From assembly GCF_000771745.2 (NCBI RefSeq), contig NZ_JPSL02000040.1, positions 248,001-312,000 on the forward strand: 64,000 nucleotides of DNA. The letters run 5' to 3'. Positions 43,193 through 51,815 of this stretch are shown piece after piece. Within the stretch, counting starts at the first letter, position 1, and the number at the start of each line of letters is the position of its first letter. Under the pieces are notes generated by a model that searched no databases, was not told the origin of the DNA, and worked only from the letters and a program-made list of their open reading frames with translations. A program made the translations under genes and the position numbers. This DNA is from Thermus filiformis (GTDB lineage Bacteria; Deinococcota; Deinococci; Deinococcales; Thermaceae).

Positions 43193-44236
43193 ATGGCGAC
43201 CGAGGAACAGGTGTACGCGGCCCTCCGGACGGTGATGGACCCCGAGCTGGGCCGGGATCTGGTCTCGCTGGGCATGGTCAAGGAGGTGCACCTCCAGGGG
43301 GGCCGGGCGGAGCTTTTGATCGAGCTCACCACCCCCGCCTGCCCCCTGAAGGGCCAGATTGAGGCGGACATCCAAAGGGCGCTCCTTCCCCTGGGCCTCG
43401 AGGAGGTCCGGGTGCGCTTCGGCGGGGGGGTAAGGGCCCCCCAGCAGTACCCCATCCCCGGGGTGAAGCACGTGGTGGCGGTGGCCTCGGGCAAGGGCGG
43501 GGTGGGGAAGAGCACCGTGGCCGCCAACCTGGCCTTGGCCCTGAAGGAGGAGGGGGCCCGGGTGGGCCTTCTGGACGCGGACATCTACGGGCCCAGCCAG
43601 GCCAAGATGTTCGGCCTCGAGGGGCAGAAGCTCAAGGTGGACCAGGATAAGCGCATCCTCCCCCTCGAGGCCCACGGCGTAAAGGTCCTCTCCATCGCCA
43701 ACATCGTTCCCCCGGGCCAGGCCATGGTCTGGCGGGGACCCATCCTGCACGGGACGATCCGCCAGTTCCTGGAGGACGTGGCCTGGGGGGAGCTGGACTA
43801 TCTGATCGTGGACCTGCCTCCGGGCACCGGGGACGTCCAGCTCTCCTTGGCCCAGCTCACCAAGCTCTCCGGGGGGATCGTGGTGACCACGCCCCAGGCG
43901 GTGGCCCTGATTGACGCGGAGCGGGCGGCGGACATGTTCAAGAAGGTCCAGGTTCCCCTTCTGGGCGTCCTGGAGAACATGAGCTACTTCCTCTGCCCCA
44001 GCTGCGGGGCCCGGACTTTCCTCTTCGGCGAGGGTGGGGGGCGGCGGCTTGCCGAGAAGCTTAGGGTCCGCTTCCTGGGGGAGGTGCCCCTGGAGGTGGC
44101 GGTCCGGGAGGGCGGGGACGAGGGGATGCCCATCCTGGTCCGCGACCCGGAAAGCCCCGCCGCCCAGGCCTTCCGCCAGGCGGCGCGAGAGCTCGCCGCC
44201 GAGCTCTCCCTCACCCTGTTCCTTCCCATGGCATGA
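43193..44236 (+). CDS. mrp: Mrp/ApbC family Fe-S cluster carrier ATPase
   Basis: Mrp proteins bind and hand over 4Fe-4S clusters in an ATP-dependent way. Residues 1-80 are a DUF59/MIP18 domain (MATEEQVYAALRTVMDPELGRDLVSLGMV). The deviant Walker A SGKGGVGKST is near residue 98, followed by LLDADIYGPSQAKMFG, Walker B DYLIVDLPPGTGD, and the cluster-binding pair CPSC near residue 266. At 347 aa it is the common fused form. It is followed with a 4-nt overlap by a regulator carrying cysteines of the SufR type, which supports an Fe-S role for the pair. Confidence 0.92.
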   Translation: MATEEQVYAALRTVMDPELGRDLVSLGMVKEVHLQGGRAELLIELTTPACPLKGQIEADIQRALLPLGLEEVRVRFGGGVRAPQQYPIPGVKHVVAVASGKGGVGKSTVAANLALALKEEGARVGLLDADIYGPSQAKMFGLEGQKLKVDQDKRILPLEAHGVKVLSIANIVPPGQAMVWRGPILHGTIRQFLEDVAWGELDYLIVDLPPGTGDVQLSLAQLTKLSGGIVVTTPQAVALIDAERAADMFKKVQVPLLGVLENMSYFLCPSCGARTFLFGEGGGRRLAEKLRVRFLGEVPLEVAVREGGDEGMPILVRDPESPAAQAFRQAARELAAELSLTLFLPMA

Positions 44237-44823
44237 GCCCGACCCGGGAGCGCATCCTAGAGCGGCTGAGGGCGGCCCCCGCCACCTCCAAGGAGCTGGC
44301 CCAGGAGATGGGCCTGAGCCGGGTGGCGGTCCACCGCCACCTCTCCGAGCTCATGGCCCGGGGGTTCGTCCGGGCCGAGGTGAAGCGCTGTCCGGGGAAG
44401 GGCCGGCCCTACCGGGTCTACCGGGCCCAGGACCCCGAGGCCCCCTACGCCCGGCTCTGCCTGGACGTTTTGGACCACCTCGAGGCCCTCTTCGGCCCCG
44501 AAGGGGTGGCGCAGGTCCTGAAAAGGCGGAACGAGGAGCTGAAAAGGGCGCTCGCCCCCGGGCTTTCCGGCCTACCCCTGCGGGAGAAGGCGGAGCGGCT
44601 CGCCCGCCGCCTCAAGGAGGAGGGGTACGAGGCAGAGGTGGTGGAGGAGGGGGGGGAGCTTTTTCTCGTCCAGCACCGATGTCCCAAGCTGGCCCTGGCG
44701 GGCCGGTACGGGGTCTTCTGCGAGCTGGAGCTCTCCTTGTACCGGGAGCTTCTGGGCCTTGAAGTGGAGCGCCAAAGCCGCATCGCCCAGGGGGACGAGG
44801 CCTGCCGCTACCGCCTGATGTAG
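44233..44823 (+). CDS. SufR-like winged-helix transcriptional regulator
   Basis: The N-terminus is a winged helix (RERILERLRAAPATSKELAQEMGLSRVAVHRHLSELMARGFVRAEVK, residues 5-50) of the ArsR/DeoR type. The C-terminal half contains cysteines placed as in SufR, which senses Fe-S clusters: CPKLALAGRYGVFC (a C-x12-C spacing) and a third in DEACRYRL. It is 196 aa. The ATG overlaps the mrp stop (ATGA), so the cluster carrier and the likely sensor are co-made. Targets may include suf genes elsewhere and its own promoter. The 3' end overlaps the convergent TSUP gene by 16 nt. Confidence 0.78.
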   Translation: MSPTRERILERLRAAPATSKELAQEMGLSRVAVHRHLSELMARGFVRAEVKRCPGKGRPYRVYRAQDPEAPYARLCLDVLDHLEALFGPEGVAQVLKRRNEELKRALAPGLSGLPLREKAERLARRLKEEGYEAEVVEEGGELFLVQHRCPKLALAGRYGVFCELELSLYRELLGLEVERQSRIAQGDEACRYRLM

Positions 44824-45539
44824 CGGAGGCCGGTCCAGACCAGGACCAGGGCGAAGACCACCCTCAGGGCGCCCTCGGGCAGGAAGTGGGCGAGCCTCCC
44901 CCCTAAATAGGTCCCCAAAAGGACCCCGGGGATGAGGCCGGGGAGGAGGGGCCGGTTGACGTTGCCCAGGCGGTAGTGGGTGTAGGCCCCCACCGCGCCC
45001 GCGGGGACCATGGCCAGGAGGGAGCTCCCCTGGGCGGTGTGCTGGCCCATGCCCAGGAGGAGGACCATGGCCGGGACCATGATCGTCCCGCCCCCTACCC
45101 CCATCATCCCGGAGAGGAAGCCGGTAAAGCCCCCGGTGAGGAGCAGGGTCAGGACCCGGCCCGCCCCGGTGGCCAAAAGGCCCAGGGCGGGGAGGTAGGG
45201 CTTGAGGAGGAGGAGGCCAGAAACCAGGATGAGAAACCAACCGAAGGCCCGCTTCAAGGCCTTCTCCGAGAGGCGGTGGGCGTAGGCCGCCCCGTACCGG
45301 CTCGTGAGGATGGCGGTGGCCGCCAGAAGGAGGCTCGCCCCCACGTCCACCGAGCCCTCGAGGGCGTAGGTGAAGGCCCCCATGAGCCCGGTGAAGGCCA
45401 CCGCCACCAGGCTGGTGCCGTGGGCCTCGTGCTGCCGGAGCTTCAGAACCCCCACCATCAGGGGGATCATCACCACCCCGCCCCCCAGGCCCACCAGTCC
45501 GCCGAAGACCCCCGCCACCAGGCCGATGAGAAAGCTCAT
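44808..45539 (-). CDS. TSUP (TauE/SafE) family permease
   Basis: The 243-aa protein has about eight membrane helices in two repeats. Each repeat begins with a glycine-rich segment: LIGLVAGVFGGLVGLGGGVVMIPLMV at the N-terminus and LTGGFTGFLSGMMGVGGGTIMVPAMVLLLGMGQHTAQGSSLLAM in the middle. This is the signature of the TauE/SafE family, which exports or imports sulfite, sulfoacetate, thiosulfate and similar sulfur anions. A sulfur role would suit the Fe-S genes next door, but the substrate cannot be read. It is convergent with the SufR-like gene. Confidence 0.85.
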   Translation of the reverse strand: MSFLIGLVAGVFGGLVGLGGGVVMIPLMVGVLKLRQHEAHGTSLVAVAFTGLMGAFTYALEGSVDVGASLLLAATAILTSRYGAAYAHRLSEKALKRAFGWFLILVSGLLLLKPYLPALGLLATGAGRVLTLLLTGGFTGFLSGMMGVGGGTIMVPAMVLLLGMGQHTAQGSSLLAMVPAGAVGAYTHYRLGNVNRPLLPGLIPGVLLGTYLGGRLAHFLPEGALRVVFALVLVWTGLRYIRR

Positions 45540-45630
45540 ATCTTCTCCTTCCTTTCCTCCACCTGGCCCGTAATACCCGTTTCCGTCGTTTCCTTCACAT
45601 ACGCGGCTCCGTCAGGCTGGGCAAAGACTC

Positions 45631-45673
45631 TACCGGGGCCCCCATCCCAGCGAAAGCTGGGATGGGGTGGTAT
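45631..45673. repeat. Dispersed hairpin repeat, one unit
   Basis: CCCCATCCCAGC (45640-45651), loop GAAA, GCTGGGATGGGG (45656-45667), flanked by TACCGGGGCC and GGTGGTATAA. It lies in the 163-bp gap downstream of the hydroxyacid dehydrogenase and upstream of the TSUP gene, the only other recognisable feature there. Confidence 0.85.
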
Positions 45674-45702
45674 AAGAAGGCTTCTGCTGGACCGCATGCC
45701 CC

Positions 45703-46641
45703 CTATACTACCGGATCCGGGGGCTCCCTTCCCTCCAGAACCGCGAGGAGGTTCTCCACCGCCTTCCGGGCCATCCCCTCCCGCGCCCGGGTGGTGGCCG
45801 AGCCGATGTGGGGGGTGATGACCGCGTTTTTCAGGGCGTAGAGGGGGTGGTCCTTGGGCAGGGGCTCGGGGTCGGTCACATCCAGGCCCGCCCCCAGGAG
45901 GTGGCTCTGCAGGGCCTCCACCAGGGCCTCCGTGTCCAAAAGGCCTCCCCGGGCGGTGTTGAGGAGGATCGCCCCCTCCTTCATGGAAAAGAGGCGCCTC
46001 CGGTCCAGGAGGCGGTGGGTCTCGGGGGTGAGGGGGAGGTGGAGGCTCACCACGTCCGCGGTAAAGAGGAGGGTTTCCAGGTCCAAAAAAGGGTAGGGGA
46101 GGGGCTTGGGGGTCCGGCTCGTGTACACCACCCGCATCCCGAAGCCCTCGGCCCTTTGGGCCACCCGGCGGCCGATCTCCCCCATGCCCACGATCCCCAG
46201 GGTGAGCCCCTCCAGCTCCAGGCCCAAAAGCAGCTTTGGGTGCCAGGCGGTCCAGAGGCCCGCCCGCGCGTACTCCACCCCCTCCACCACCCGGCGGGCC
46301 ACGGCCAGGAGGAGGGCCAGGGTGAGGTCGGCGGTGGCCGCCGCCAGGACCCCGGGGGTGTTGGTCACCCGGATGCCCCGGGCCCGGGCCGCCTCGAGGT
46401 CAATGTGGTCCACCCCCACGCTGTAGCTGGCGATGACTCTCAGGCCGGGGCCGGCCCGGTCCATCACCTGGGCGTCTATCCGGTCCTCCACGGTGGGGAT
46501 GAGGCCCACCACCCCCTCCACCCGCTCCAGGAGGACCTCCCGGGGCAGGGTCCACCCCGGCCAGACCTCCACCTGGACCCCTTTTTCCCGCAGGCGGTCC
46601 AGGTGGTTCCCCGGAAGCTCGCGCGTGACGAATACTCTCAT
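45703..46641 (-). CDS. D-2-hydroxyacid dehydrogenase (glyoxylate/hydroxypyruvate reductase type)
   Basis: The NAD-binding motif GIVGMGEIGRRVAQRAEGFGMRVVYTSR is near residues 147-174. The catalytic triad is Arg in LNTARGGLLD, Glu in the following DVTDPEPLP region, and His in ITPHIGSATTRAR. The N-terminus VFVTRELPGNHLDRLREKG and the ASYSVGVDHIDLEAARARGIRVTNTPGVLAAATADLTLALLLAVAR block point to the glyoxylate/hydroxypyruvate (GyaR-like) branch of 312 aa. It overlaps the preceding pmbA gene by 4 nt. No serine-pathway genes are adjacent, so the physiological substrate is uncertain. Confidence 0.88.
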   Translation of the reverse strand: MRVFVTRELPGNHLDRLREKGVQVEVWPGWTLPREVLLERVEGVVGLIPTVEDRIDAQVMDRAGPGLRVIASYSVGVDHIDLEAARARGIRVTNTPGVLAAATADLTLALLLAVARRVVEGVEYARAGLWTAWHPKLLLGLELEGLTLGIVGMGEIGRRVAQRAEGFGMRVVYTSRTPKPLPYPFLDLETLLFTADVVSLHLPLTPETHRLLDRRRLFSMKEGAILLNTARGGLLDTEALVEALQSHLLGAGLDVTDPEPLPKDHPLYALKNAVITPHIGSATTRAREGMARKAVENLLAVLEGREPPDPVV

Positions 46642-47945
46642 GCTCCCGCGAAGGAGAGCTCGGCCACCTCCACCGTGGGGCTTCCCAGGGCGAAGGGGCC
46701 CACGAGCCGCCAGGTGAGGTCCTGCCCCACCCCCTCTATCCTCTCCAAAAGCTCCAGCAGGTTGCCCGAGACGGCGAAGTTCTCCACCGGATGGGCCTCC
46801 CCGTCCTCCAGGAGGAGGCCCAGGGCCTGGAGGGAGAACTCCCCCGTCACCGGGTTGGCCCCCGCGTGCACCCCCATGAACTCGGTGACCAGGACCCCCG
46901 TCCTTGGGCTTACCCCGCTTCCCGGGGCCAGGTAGAGGTTGGTGGGCAGGACGCCCAGGCTCCCCTTGTAGGTGCGGAAGGCGTGGCCGGTGTTCTCCTG
47001 GCCCAGGCGGCGGGCGGTCTCGGAGTTGTGCAGGTAGCGGACGAGCACACCTTCCTCCACCAGGGGGGTCCTCCGGGAGGGGGTGCCCTCCGCGTCAAAG
47101 GGCCGGCTCATCAGGCCCTTTTCCAGGGTGGGGTCGTCCACCAGGTTCACCAGGGGGCTGGCGATCCTTTGCCCCAGCCGGCCCATAAGCGGGCTCTTCC
47201 CGTCCAGGACCTCCTTGGCCGAGAACATGGGGGCGAGGACCATGAGGAGGCTGATGAAGGCCTCGGGCTCGAGGTAGGCCCGGTACCTCCCGGTCTTCAG
47301 GGGCCGGGCCCCCAGGAGGCGGGCCGTCTTCTGGCGCAGGTCCAAAGCCGTCCTTCCAGGCTCCAGGGCGTGGAACTCCCGGCTGAACTCCGCCTCCCAG
47401 GCCTGCTTCACGCTCGCCCCCTCCGCCATCACCACGCTGGCCAAGAGGACCGCCACCCCAAAGCGGTAGGCCCCCTCCGCCCCCTCGGTGCTGGCCAGGG
47501 CCACCTGGGCCTCCACCTCCTGGTACCCCCCCTGGGCCACCCGGACCCGGGGGTCCTCCCGGAGGGCGGCTTCCAGGGCCAAGGCCGCCTCCCGTTTGGC
47601 CTCCGGGGGGGCGGAAAGCCCCTCCCCCAGGAGGTCGTGCCGCCCCAGGGGGGCGCCCGGGGGGAGGAAGCCCTCCTTGCCCGAGAGGAGGGCGTTCTCT
47701 TGCGCCTCCTCCAGGGCCCAGGCCAGGGCCTCGGGGGAGAGCTCCTCCGTGTAGGCGTAGCCCACCTTCCCCTCCACCTCCACCCGCAGGCCCAGGCCCC
47801 GCTGCCGGGCCTCCTTGGCCTCCTCGAGCCGGCCCTGGAAGGCCCGGTAGGACCGCTCCCGCTGCTCCTGGAAGAGGAGCTCCGCCTTGATCCCCCGCTT
47901 CTTCGCCTCCTGGAGCACGAAGGCCTTGGCTTCTTCCGGTGTCAT
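46638..47945 (-). CDS. pmbA: TldE/PmbA-type metalloprotease subunit
   Basis: TldE is the non-metal partner of TldD; the heterodimer degrades unfolded peptides and matures some ribosomal peptides. The 435-aa protein has the family layout, with VEGKVGYAYTEELSPEAL near the start, VNLVDDPTLEKGLMSRPFDAEGTPSRRTPLVEEGVLVRYLHNSETARRLG in the middle and GSGVSPRTGVLVTEFMGVHAGANPVTGEFSLQALGLLLEDG near the end, and lacks an HExxxH zinc motif. ATG 47945 overlaps the tldD stop (ATGA); the 28 extra upstream residues are rejected. Confidence 0.9.
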   Translation of the reverse strand: MTPEEAKAFVLQEAKKRGIKAELLFQEQRERSYRAFQGRLEEAKEARQRGLGLRVEVEGKVGYAYTEELSPEALAWALEEAQENALLSGKEGFLPPGAPLGRHDLLGEGLSAPPEAKREAALALEAALREDPRVRVAQGGYQEVEAQVALASTEGAEGAYRFGVAVLLASVVMAEGASVKQAWEAEFSREFHALEPGRTALDLRQKTARLLGARPLKTGRYRAYLEPEAFISLLMVLAPMFSAKEVLDGKSPLMGRLGQRIASPLVNLVDDPTLEKGLMSRPFDAEGTPSRRTPLVEEGVLVRYLHNSETARRLGQENTGHAFRTYKGSLGVLPTNLYLAPGSGVSPRTGVLVTEFMGVHAGANPVTGEFSLQALGLLLEDGEAHPVENFAVSGNLLELLERIEGVGQDLTWRLVGPFALGSPTVEVAELSFAGA

Positions 47946-49336
47946 GCTTTGCCTCCCACCACCAGTTCCGAGACCAGGACGTGGGGCTGGCCCACCTCCA
48001 CCGGGACCATCCCCGAGAGGCTCCCGCACATCCCGGGGGCGGTCTTCAGGTCGTCCGCCACCGCCACCACCTTCCGGATCGTCTCCGGCCCCTTGCCCAC
48101 CAGCATCGCCCCCCGCACCGCCTCCTCCAGCCGGCCCTTGCGGATTATGTAGCCCTCCTGGACGGCGAAGTTGTACTCGCCGGAGCCCGGCTTCACCTGG
48201 CCGCCCCCCAGCTCCTTGGCGTAGAGGCCGTACTCCACCCCCTCTATGAGCTTCTCCACCGGGGTGGTCCCCGGGGCGATGAAGGTGTTGCGCATCCTCG
48301 AGGTAGGGGCGAAGGTGTAGTCCTGCCTCCGGCCCGAGCCCGTCCTCCGGTAGCCGGTGAGGAGGCTTCCCAGCCGGTCCACCATGTAGCTTTTCAGGAC
48401 GCCCTTCTCTATGAGTACGGTGCGCTCCGTGGGCATCCCCTCGTCGTCCATTTCGCTGCTCCCGAAGGCGTGGGGGAGGGTGCCGTCGTCTATGTAGGTG
48501 ACCACAGGGCTCGCCACCTCCTCCCCCAGCTTGTCCGCGAGGACGCTCGCCTTCTTGGCCACGCTGGTGGTCTCCAGGAGGTGGCCCAGGGCCTCGTGGA
48601 AGATCACCCCGCCGAAGGCGTTGCCCACCACCACCGGCATCGTCCCCGCCGGGGCGGGCTTGGCCCTCAGGTTGGTCAGGGCCTGCCGGGCGGCCTTTTC
48701 CCCCACCGTCTTGGGGGGGTAGAGGTCAAAGAGTTCCAGGCCCAGGCTGAGCCCGGGGGCCGCGTACCCGGTCTGGACCCCCTTCTCGTCCTGGGCCACC
48801 GCCAGGACGAAGAGCCGGGTGCGCACCCGCAGGTCCTCCCGCCACACCCCCTCGGTGTTCGCCACCAGGACCTCCTGCTCCCACTCCTGCAGGCTGGCCT
48901 CCACCTGCCGGATCTCGGGGGCGAGCCGGGCGGCCGCCTCGGCCTCCAGGAGGCGCTCCAGGCGGTAGCGCTTGTCCTTGGCCCCCAGGGGGATCCGGGG
49001 GGCGTGCAGGCCCCGGGGGGCCTCCTTGCGGAAGTCCAGCCCCCCCGCCCCCCGCTCGTCCACCCGGCCCGCCTCCCCCCGGGCCCGGAGGAGGGTTTCC
49101 AGGGCCTCCAGGAGGCTTTGGGGCGAAAGGTCGTTGGTGTAGGCGTAGACCACCTCCACCCCGAAGAAGAGGCGGATTCCCGCCCCGTACTCCAGGCCGC
49201 TCGTGGCCTCCTCGAGCCGGCCGTTCCGCACCGTCATCCGCCGCCTGCGGGAGCGCTCCACGTAGAGCTCGGCGAAGTCCGCTCCCCCCTGGAGCGCCCG
49301 CCTCAGAACCCCTTCCACCAGGGCTTCTTGTAGCAT
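47942..49336 (-). CDS. tldD: TldD metalloprotease
   Basis: TldD carries the zinc site HEALGH (about residues 232-237, in GGVIFHEALGHLLE) plus a downstream cysteine ligand region near the C-terminus. It works with TldE, encoded directly downstream. Other conserved blocks are GIRLFFGVEVVYAYTNDLSPQSLLEAL, VTYIDDGTLPHAFGSSEMDDEGMPTERTVLIEKGVLKSYMVDRLGS and MRNTFIAPGTTPVEKLIEGVEYGLYAKELGGGQVKPGSGEYNF. The length of 464 aa is normal. It is the upstream gene of the tldD-pmbA pair; no modified-peptide cluster is nearby, so a housekeeping role is likely. Confidence 0.93.
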   Translation of the reverse strand: MLQEALVEGVLRRALQGGADFAELYVERSRRRRMTVRNGRLEEATSGLEYGAGIRLFFGVEVVYAYTNDLSPQSLLEALETLLRARGEAGRVDERGAGGLDFRKEAPRGLHAPRIPLGAKDKRYRLERLLEAEAAARLAPEIRQVEASLQEWEQEVLVANTEGVWREDLRVRTRLFVLAVAQDEKGVQTGYAAPGLSLGLELFDLYPPKTVGEKAARQALTNLRAKPAPAGTMPVVVGNAFGGVIFHEALGHLLETTSVAKKASVLADKLGEEVASPVVTYIDDGTLPHAFGSSEMDDEGMPTERTVLIEKGVLKSYMVDRLGSLLTGYRRTGSGRRQDYTFAPTSRMRNTFIAPGTTPVEKLIEGVEYGLYAKELGGGQVKPGSGEYNFAVQEGYIIRKGRLEEAVRGAMLVGKGPETIRKVVAVADDLKTAPGMCGSLSGMVPVEVGQPHVLVSELVVGGKA

Positions 49337-49345
49337 GCCCGGAGT

Positions 49346-50248
49346 CTACCGGAGGGAGGAAGCCCCGGTCAACTCCACCACCAGCTTTTCCAGGGCCAGC
49401 CGCGCGTCCCGGCCCCGCTTGGCCCTAAGCTCCGCCTCCAGGAGGAGGTCCAAGGCCTGCTCCAGCTCCTCCATCCTCAGCCTCCGGGCCACCTCCAGCG
49501 CCCGGCGGGCGGCGAAGGGGTGGGCCTCGAGGCGGGCCGCCTGCTCCTCCAAAGAAAGCCCGCCCGCCTCCAAAAGGGCCCGGGCCCGGAAGAGGAGGGC
49601 GTACTGCCAGGAGAAGGCCCCGAGGACCCGCAAGGGGTCCTCTCCTTCCGAAAGGAGGGCGTTCAGCCTCCTGAGGGCCTCTTCTCCCTTCCCCTCCAGG
49701 ACCAGCCGGACCACCTCAAACCCGCTCATGGGGGGGCGGAGGGCCACCACCTTCTCCACCTTCTCCAGGGTCAAAGGAGGGGTGAGGAGGCGGAGCTTTT
49801 GGAGCTCCTGCTCCAGGGCCATCAGGTCCGGTCCCTCGGCCATAAGGCCCGCCAGGAAGTGGGCCACCCCGGAGGGGAGCTTTAGCCCCAGGGCGCGGGC
49901 CCGGTTCTCTATGTAGCGGACCAGGTCCTTGCCCTTGGGGGTGGGGAAGTCCAGGCGCTCGAGGCCCCGGTAGAAGGCGGCCCGGGCCGGGCTCGGCCTG
50001 GGGTCCAAAATGAGGAGGGGGACCTCCTGTGGGACGCGCTCCAGGAGCGGCTTGATCGCCTTCCAGGCCGCCTCGCCCGCCTCGGAAAGGTCCACCGCCG
50101 CCCCGCCCCTCCCGAAAAGCCCCCCCTGGAGGGCCTGGGCCAGGGCCTCGGGCTCCGGCGGGGTGAAGCCCTTCAGACCCTGGAGCCTCGCCTCCTCCAA
50201 AAGGGCCTGCCGGGCCAAAAAGGGGTCGCCGGTGAAGACCTTGATCAT
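49346..50248 (-). CDS. holA: DNA polymerase III delta subunit
   Basis: HolA is the wrench of the clamp loader that opens the beta clamp. The 300-aa sequence starts MIKVFTGDPFLARQALLEEAR, the typical GDPFLxR opening that replaces the Walker A region, and shows the AAA+-like domains and the C-terminal collar (FSWQYALLFRARALLEAGGLSLEEQAARLEAHPFAARRALEVARRL). Family length is about 300-340. An open frame of 825 codons runs through from the neighbouring gene, but ATG 50248 overlapping the upstream stop (ATGA) is the right start. It is translationally coupled to an acyl-CoA dehydrogenase, an unexpected partner. Confidence 0.87.
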   Translation of the reverse strand: MIKVFTGDPFLARQALLEEARLQGLKGFTPPEPEALAQALQGGLFGRGGAAVDLSEAGEAAWKAIKPLLERVPQEVPLLILDPRPSPARAAFYRGLERLDFPTPKGKDLVRYIENRARALGLKLPSGVAHFLAGLMAEGPDLMALEQELQKLRLLTPPLTLEKVEKVVALRPPMSGFEVVRLVLEGKGEEALRRLNALLSEGEDPLRVLGAFSWQYALLFRARALLEAGGLSLEEQAARLEAHPFAARRALEVARRLRMEELEQALDLLLEAELRAKRGRDARLALEKLVVELTGASSLR

Positions 50249-51405
50249 TCCAAGGCGTTCAGGCCGGTGATGTCCCGGCCCAGGATCAGGGTGTGGATGT
50301 CGTGCGTCCCCTCGTAGGTGTAGACCGTCTCCAGGTTCAGCATGTGCCGGATGGCGTGGTACTCCAGGGTGATCCCGTTCCCGCCCAGGATGTCCCGGGC
50401 CATCCGGGCCGCGTTCAGGGCCGCGGCCACGTTCTCCCGCTTGGCCAGGGAGACCTGGGTGTGCCGGAGCTTCCCCTCGTCCTTGAGCCGGGCGAGCCGC
50501 CAGGCCAAAAGGAGCCCCTTGGTGTGGTCGGCGAGCATCCGCACCAGCTTCTCCTGCACCAGCTGCCTTGCGGCGATGGGCCGGCCGAAGGTAACCCGGC
50601 TCTGGGCGAAGGCCAGGGCCTCGGTGTAGACCGCCTCCAGGGCCCCCAGGGCTCCCCAGGCGATGCCGAAGCGGGCCTGGGTCAGGCAGGAGAGGGGGGC
50701 CTTGAGCCCCTCCGCCTTGGGCAGGCGGAGCTCCTCGGGCACCCGCACCTCCTCCAGGACCAGCTCGCTGGTCACCGAGGCCCGGAGGCTCATCTTGTGC
50801 TTGACCTCGAGGGCCCGGAAGCCCGGGGTGTCGGTGGGGACGATGAACCCCCGCACCACCCCCTCCTCGTCCTTGGCCCAAACGATAGCGATCTGGGCCA
50901 GGTTGCCGTTGGTGATCCACATCTTGGTCCCGTTCAGGACCCAGGTGTCCCCCTCCCGGCGGGCCCGGGTCTTCATGTTCCCGTCCGGGTCCGAGCCCCC
51001 GTCGGGCTCGGTGAGGCCGAAGCAGCCCACCATCTCCCCGCTCGCGAGCCTGGGGAGGAAGGTCCGCTTCTGCTCCTCGCTCCCGTAGGCGTAGATGGGG
51101 TACATGACCAAGGAGCTCTGGACGCTGGCGAAGCTCCTCAGACCCGAGTCCACCCGCTCCAGCTCGTAGGCGATGAGGCCGTAGGCGGCGCTGCTCACCC
51201 CCGCCCCCCCGTACTCCGGGGGCAGGGTGGGGCCCAAAAAGCCCATCTCCCCGAACCTTCGGATCAGGTGGACGGGAAACTCCCCCCGCTCCCAAAAGTC
51301 CCGGATATAGGGCAGGGCCTCCGCCTCCAAAAACCGCCGCGCCGCCTTTTGCACCTCCCGCTCCTCCGGGCTCAGAAGCTCGTACACCCCCGCGTAGTCC
51401 AGCAT
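50245..51405 (-). CDS. Acyl-CoA dehydrogenase, glutaryl-CoA dehydrogenase-like
   Basis: This is an FAD-dependent dehydrogenase of 386 aa. The glutaryl-CoA dehydrogenase features are GCFGLTEPDGGSDPDGNMKTRA, WITNGNLAQIAIVWAKDE, and the catalytic-base region TVYTYEGTHDIHTLILGRDITG, where the Glu of YEGTHD is the expected base. The enzyme would act in lysine/tryptophan or aromatic degradation. The start is set at ATG 51405, 6 nt after a TAGAAT box on the minus strand; GTG 51411 touches that box and is less likely. The stop overlaps holA by 4 nt. Confidence 0.85.
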   Translation of the reverse strand: MLDYAGVYELLSPEEREVQKAARRFLEAEALPYIRDFWERGEFPVHLIRRFGEMGFLGPTLPPEYGGAGVSSAAYGLIAYELERVDSGLRSFASVQSSLVMYPIYAYGSEEQKRTFLPRLASGEMVGCFGLTEPDGGSDPDGNMKTRARREGDTWVLNGTKMWITNGNLAQIAIVWAKDEEGVVRGFIVPTDTPGFRALEVKHKMSLRASVTSELVLEEVRVPEELRLPKAEGLKAPLSCLTQARFGIAWGALGALEAVYTEALAFAQSRVTFGRPIAARQLVQEKLVRMLADHTKGLLLAWRLARLKDEGKLRHTQVSLAKRENVAAALNAARMARDILGGNGITLEYHAIRHMLNLETVYTYEGTHDIHTLILGRDITGLNALE

Positions 51406-51411
51406 GGCCAC

Positions 51412-51417
51412 ATTCTA
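51412..51417 (-). promoter_or_regulatory. Leaderless -10 element of the acyl-CoA dehydrogenase gene
   Basis: TAGAAT on the minus strand (51417-51412) ends 6 nt before the ATG at 51405. The opposite-strand TAGACT at 51440 is 22 bp away, so the two divergent promoters are close but do not share bases. Confidence 0.5.
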
Positions 51418-51439
51418 TTCCCAAAGGCCCAAAAGGGGG

Positions 51440-51445
51440 TAGACT
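51440..51445 (+). promoter_or_regulatory. Leaderless -10 element of the DUF59 gene
   Basis: TAGACT ends 6 nt before the ATG at 51452. No -35 is recognisable. Confidence 0.5.
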
Positions 51446-51451
51446 GGAAGG

Positions 51452-51781
51452 ATGAGCGCGGAGACCCTTCCCACCAAGGAGCAGGTCCTCGAGGCCCTCA
51501 AGGTGGTCAAGGACCCGGAGATCCCGGTGAACGTGGTGGACCTCGGCCTCGTCTACGACGTGGAGATCCATGAGAACGGCGTGGTGGACGTGACCATGAC
51601 CCTGACCGCCATCGGCTGCCCGGCCCAGGACCTGGTCAAGGCGGACGCGGAGATGGCGGTGATGCGCCTCCCCGGGGTCACGGGGGTGAACGTGGAGTTC
51701 GTCTGGACCCCGCCCTGGACCCCGGCCCGGATGACGGAGGAGGGCAAGAAGATGCTCCGGATGTTCGGCTTCAACGTCTAG
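51452..51781 (+). CDS. DUF59/MIP18 (SufT-like) Fe-S assembly factor
   Basis: This is a single DUF59 domain of 109 aa: EQVLEALKVVKDPEIPVNVVDLGLVYDVEIHENGVVDVTMTLTAIGCPAQDLVKADAEMAV, with the conserved Asp-Pro-Glu and the reactive Cys of IGCPA. The ending TPPWTPARMTEEGKKMLRMFGF is typical of SufT/PaaD-related proteins. Members help mature Fe-S enzymes or, as PaaD, the phenylacetyl-CoA epoxidase; no paa genes are visible. Mrp at 43193 begins with a related domain. It is a single-gene unit, probably leaderless. Confidence 0.88.
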   Translation: MSAETLPTKEQVLEALKVVKDPEIPVNVVDLGLVYDVEIHENGVVDVTMTLTAIGCPAQDLVKADAEMAVMRLPGVTGVNVEFVWTPPWTPARMTEEGKKMLRMFGFNV

Positions 51782-51815
51782 CGGCCAGAAGGGGCCTACG
51801 CAATCCTCAAGCAAA

